From assembly GCA_934338765.1 (NCBI GenBank), contig CAKRHL010000102.1, positions 1-7,180 of the forward strand: a DNA stretch of 7,180 bases, read 5' to 3'. The stretch is from an uncultured Lachnospiraceae bacterium. GTDB lineage: Bacteria > Bacillota > Clostridia > Lachnospirales > Lachnospiraceae. A model generated the notes under the pieces. It did no database searches. It was not told the DNA's origin and saw only the letters and a program-made list of their open reading frames with translations. Positions 4,808-7,180 of the stretch are shown here, in pieces (the first letter of the stretch is position 1; every line of letters starts with the position of its first letter). Position numbers and translations under genes: made by a program.

Positions 4808-7180
4808 CTAATTCAACTTTGTGATATTTACACGACATGCCATTTTACAGCCATTTACCGTCGCATATATATAAGTGGTTCCCACACTTCGTCCAACAAC
4901 CTTACCGTTTACTACAGTAGCCACTCTCTGGTTTGACGAGTACCATGTAGGAGAAGCCGTCGTCCCTTCTACCGTCAATGTCTCCGTATCATACTGACGC
5001 ATGGTCAATGTACTTCTGTTCAACGCCACGACATTGACTGCCACAGTAGAGGTAACACCTCCGTCTGCCAGGATCGTAATGGTACAGTTTCCTGTTCCCA
5101 CTGCTGTGACAATACCGCTTTCTGATACCTTGGCAACCCTCTTGTTGTCTGATGCAAAACTGATATTATCCGATGTATTATTTGGCAGTACCGAATATGA
5201 CAGCTTCGTGGAATCTCCCTGCTTCATGGTCAGCTCCGACTGTGCAACGACAATACCTGTTGCAGGAACTTTCTCTGTAACCTTAACAACACAGACAGCC
5301 TTTTTCTTTCCACCATCCTTGGTCACTGCGGTGATCTTTGTCTCACCCTCCGCAATACCGCGCACCATTCCATCATTTTCAACAGTTGCAATGCCGGTAT
5401 CTGCAGACCTCCACGTTACGCCATGGAGAGTCGTGTTCTTTGGTTTCATGACTACATGAAGCCTTCTGGTCCCTCCCACATAGCATACGGCATAATTCGG
5501 TACGATCTGGATGGACTTGGCTCTCTGGATCACCCGTACCTTACAGTTGGCCTTTACCTTCAGACGATCCCTCGAAGTTGCTGTTATAGTGGTCATTCCC
5601 ACCTTCTTTGCTGTAATCTTTCCCTTCTGATTGACCCTTGCGATCTTTTTTCTGGAGGTCGTCCAGCGCACCGCCGGTGTCTTGGTATTGTTGGACCAGA
5701 CAGTTACCTTCATCCTGTAAGTAGAACCTACTCCCATACGGATCCCTGTCTTACCAAGCTTCACAGTGGTTTTCAGGGTTGCCACCGTTACCTCACAGGT
5801 TGCAGTTACGTTGTATTTCGTTAATGTACAGTAAATTGTACATGTTCCTTTTGTAAGACCTGTGACCTTACCATCCTGGTCAACCTTGGCAATTGCCGGA
5901 TTGGAACTCTGCCATGTGGCTGTTCCATCTGCCTCTTCCGGAACGATCACCTTGGATATCTTAAAGCTTTTGCCCACGGCAATCTCTCTGGTGGAAGGCT
6001 TCAACGTCAATGTCACACCCTCAATAACCGTAACATTACAGTAAACAACAATCTTGCCTTCATCAGACTGACAGATGATCGTTACCGATCCTTTCTTTAC
6101 TGCAGTAACAAGACCTTTCTCGTCAACTGTTGCAATGGATGGATCAGAGGACTGATATGTCACCTTCTGATTGGTTGCATCTGCCGGAGTAAAGATCGGG
6201 GTGATCTGGAATGTAGATCCCGTCTCAATTTCCTGGGCTGTCGGTGTGATGTTGAAGTCGATCACATTCACATATGCTTTCAATACCGTCACCTTACAGG
6301 TAGCGATAATATTTCCCTCTACGGACTGACAGATGATCGTTGTCTCTCCAACAGCCACACCTGTTACAAGTCCATTCTCGTCTACCGTTGCGATCTTTTC
6401 ATCAACACTCTTATAATTTACCTTCTGATTACTTGCATTTTCCGGCGTAAAGATCGATTTAATATAAAATGTTGATCCAACCCTGACCTCCTGCTCCGCA
6501 GGCTCTACCGTAAAGTCCTCCACAGGCACCGGAGGGGCTACCACCGTAACGGTACAGGTTTTGACAATATCTCCATCCTCCGAACGTCCGATCAGCACTG
6601 CCGAACCTTCACTGATACCCTGAACCACACCGTTATCGTCTATTGTAGCTACGGTTTCATCTGAGCTGTAAAAATGCACGGTCTGATCGGTTGTATCCTC
6701 CGGCTTAAATACCGGTTTAACGGTATAGTTGTCACCAACATACAGCTCCTTGTGTGCCGGAGTCAGTTCATAATCCACTGCGCTTACCACAGCCGGCTCC
6801 ACCTTGATCTTACAGTAGATCGGGCTCCATACCGTTCCCGTAATAGGATCTCTGTATACGGCACCAATAGATACCGTACCCTCTGCTACTGCAGTTACAA
6901 GACCATTCTCGTCAACCTTTGCCACCTTTTCATCGGTAGAGGACCAGTTGAGATTCTGATACGTCGCCGTTATCGGTTCAAAGACACTCTCAATCTGAAG
7001 TGTATCGCCTACATGCATCGTTGACTCAGACGGCTTCAGGGTAATATTTTTGGCCGGCACATCCTGACTGATGACCCTGACCATACAGGAAATCGCACCG
7101 GAAATCCCCAGATCCTCCGGTACACATGTGATCCATGCCACATCTCCAGCCTTTAGACCGGTGACATTACCATCATCATC
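4808..7180 (-). CDS. Large surface/secreted protein of tandem BIG2 (bacterial Ig-like) domains, 5' end outside window
   Basis: At least 790 residues are visible and the frame runs through the right edge. The GTG at 7141 is not the start, because thirteen in-frame codons before it (DDDGNVTGLKAGD) complete the BIG2 motif of the preceding domain. Nine whole BIG2 domains of about 70-90 residues and the tail of a tenth are present. Each has the pattern VGDT/VGST, a W or Y followed by SS, A-T/K-V-D-x-x-G-x-V-T-G/A, G-x-x-x-I, and a final T-C-x-V-T-V. Such domains form extracellular stalks in adhesins and in surface enzymes. The C-terminus stops within the last domain (KMACRVNITKLN), so there is no LPXTG signal, transmembrane tail or wall-binding repeat; any signal peptide, enzyme or anchor must be N-terminal and unseen. 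Domains 1-4 are acidic and 5-9 mostly basic. The ligand and role are unknown. A strong terminator follows. Confidence 0.9.
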   Translation of the reverse strand, partial: DDDGNVTGLKAGDVAWITCVPEDLGISGAISCMVRVISQDVPAKNITLKPSESTMHVGDTLQIESVFEPITATYQNLNWSSTDEKVAKVDENGLVTAVAEGTVSIGAVYRDPITGTVWSPIYCKIKVEPAVVSAVDYELTPAHKELYVGDNYTVKPVFKPEDTTDQTVHFYSSDETVATIDDNGVVQGISEGSAVLIGRSEDGDIVKTCTVTVVAPPVPVEDFTVEPAEQEVRVGSTFYIKSIFTPENASNQKVNYKSVDEKIATVDENGLVTGVAVGETTIICQSVEGNIIATCKVTVLKAYVNVIDFNITPTAQEIETGSTFQITPIFTPADATNQKVTYQSSDPSIATVDEKGLVTAVKKGSVTIICQSDEGKIVVYCNVTVIEGVTLTLKPSTREIAVGKSFKISKVIVPEEADGTATWQSSNPAIAKVDQDGKVTGLTKGTCTIYCTLTKYNVTATCEVTVATLKTTVKLGKTGIRMGVGSTYRMKVTVWSNNTKTPAVRWTTSRKKIARVNQKGKITAKKVGMTTITATSRDRLKVKANCKVRVIQRAKSIQIVPNYAVCYVGGTRRLHVVMKPKNTTLHGVTWRSADTGIATVENDGMVRGIAEGETKITAVTKDGGKKKAVCVVKVTEKVPATGIVVAQSELTMKQGDSTKLSYSVLPNNTSDNISFASDNKRVAKVSESGIVTAVGTGNCTITILADGGVTSTVAVNVVALNRSTLTMRQYDTETLTVEGTTASPTWYSSNQRVATVVNGKVVGRSVGTTYIYATVNGCKMACRVNITKLN
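4811..7180 (-). repeat. Tandem BIG2 domain array, nine complete units plus one partial
   Basis: Approximate unit borders on the minus strand: partial unit 7180-7046; unit 1 7045-6776; unit 2 6775-6518; unit 3 6517-6260; unit 4 6259-6017; unit 5 6016-5771; unit 6 5770-5516; unit 7 5515-5258; unit 8 5257-5018; unit 9 5017-4811 (shortest, 69 codons). Most units are well diverged. Units 3 and 4 are the closest pair, about 47 of 81 residues identical by hand alignment, and they share DNA stretches such as CAGATGATCGTT (plus strand, near 6070 and 6330). Confidence 0.85.

Noticed and set aside
5001..5459. 152-codon open frame on the plus strand with a Val/Thr-rich product
   Set aside because: The composition is the mirror of the Val/Thr-rich BIG2 coding strand; it is a shadow of that gene.
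7139..7141. GTG as the start codon of the BIG2 protein
   Set aside because: The frame stays open upstream to the window edge and the preceding residues (DDDGNVTGLKAGD) are the conserved middle of a BIG2 domain, so this GTG is an internal valine.

Overview
The window looks like chromosomal DNA of an endospore-forming, low-to-mid GC Gram-positive anaerobe of the Clostridia, most likely Lachnospiraceae-like. The reasons are a SpoIVB sporulation protease with its full catalytic triad, strong AGGAGG-type ribosome binding sites, Bacillus-type LexA boxes, and a long surface protein built from BIG2 (bacterial Ig-like) domains. The family assignment is inference. All five genes lie on the minus strand, so they are read from the high coordinates to the low ones.

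In transcription order, 7180-4808 holds the 3' part of a large secreted or surface protein: nine complete BIG2 domains plus the end of a tenth, open at the window edge. It ends at a strong hairpin terminator (about 4790-4749). The 108-base gap before recN is dense. The same hairpin contains two inverted LexA-box-like sequences, and an extended -10 promoter for recN begins inside its loop-proximal arm. recN (4699-3011) encodes the SMC-like DNA repair ATPase and starts at GTG. After a 126-base gap with a good forespore sigma-G-type promoter comes spoIVB (2884-1568), the S55 signalling protease of sporulation. Next is a CaCA-family cation/Ca2+ exchanger (1488-559), possibly with its own TTGACA promoter. 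Last is the N-terminal three quarters of a precorrin-2 dehydrogenase/sirohydrochlorin ferrochelatase (500-1, cut by the window edge).

The recN-spoIVB pair is a conserved neighbourhood in spore formers. The usual flanks, argR/ahrC just upstream of recN and spo0A just downstream of spoIVB, are not in the window; a BIG2 protein gene and an antiporter gene occupy those places. No terminator is visible between recN and the left edge, so read-through from the SOS-type recN promoter into the later genes is possible. The genes otherwise have unrelated roles: DNA repair, sporulation, ion transport and siroheme/cobalamin tetrapyrrole synthesis.

No intergenic stretch exceeds about 130 bases. I see no RNA genes, insertion sequences, CRISPR arrays or attachment sites. 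I found no wholly new system. The most interesting items are the composite terminator/LexA-operator/promoter upstream of recN and the charge-polarised, cysteine-patterned BIG2 stalk.
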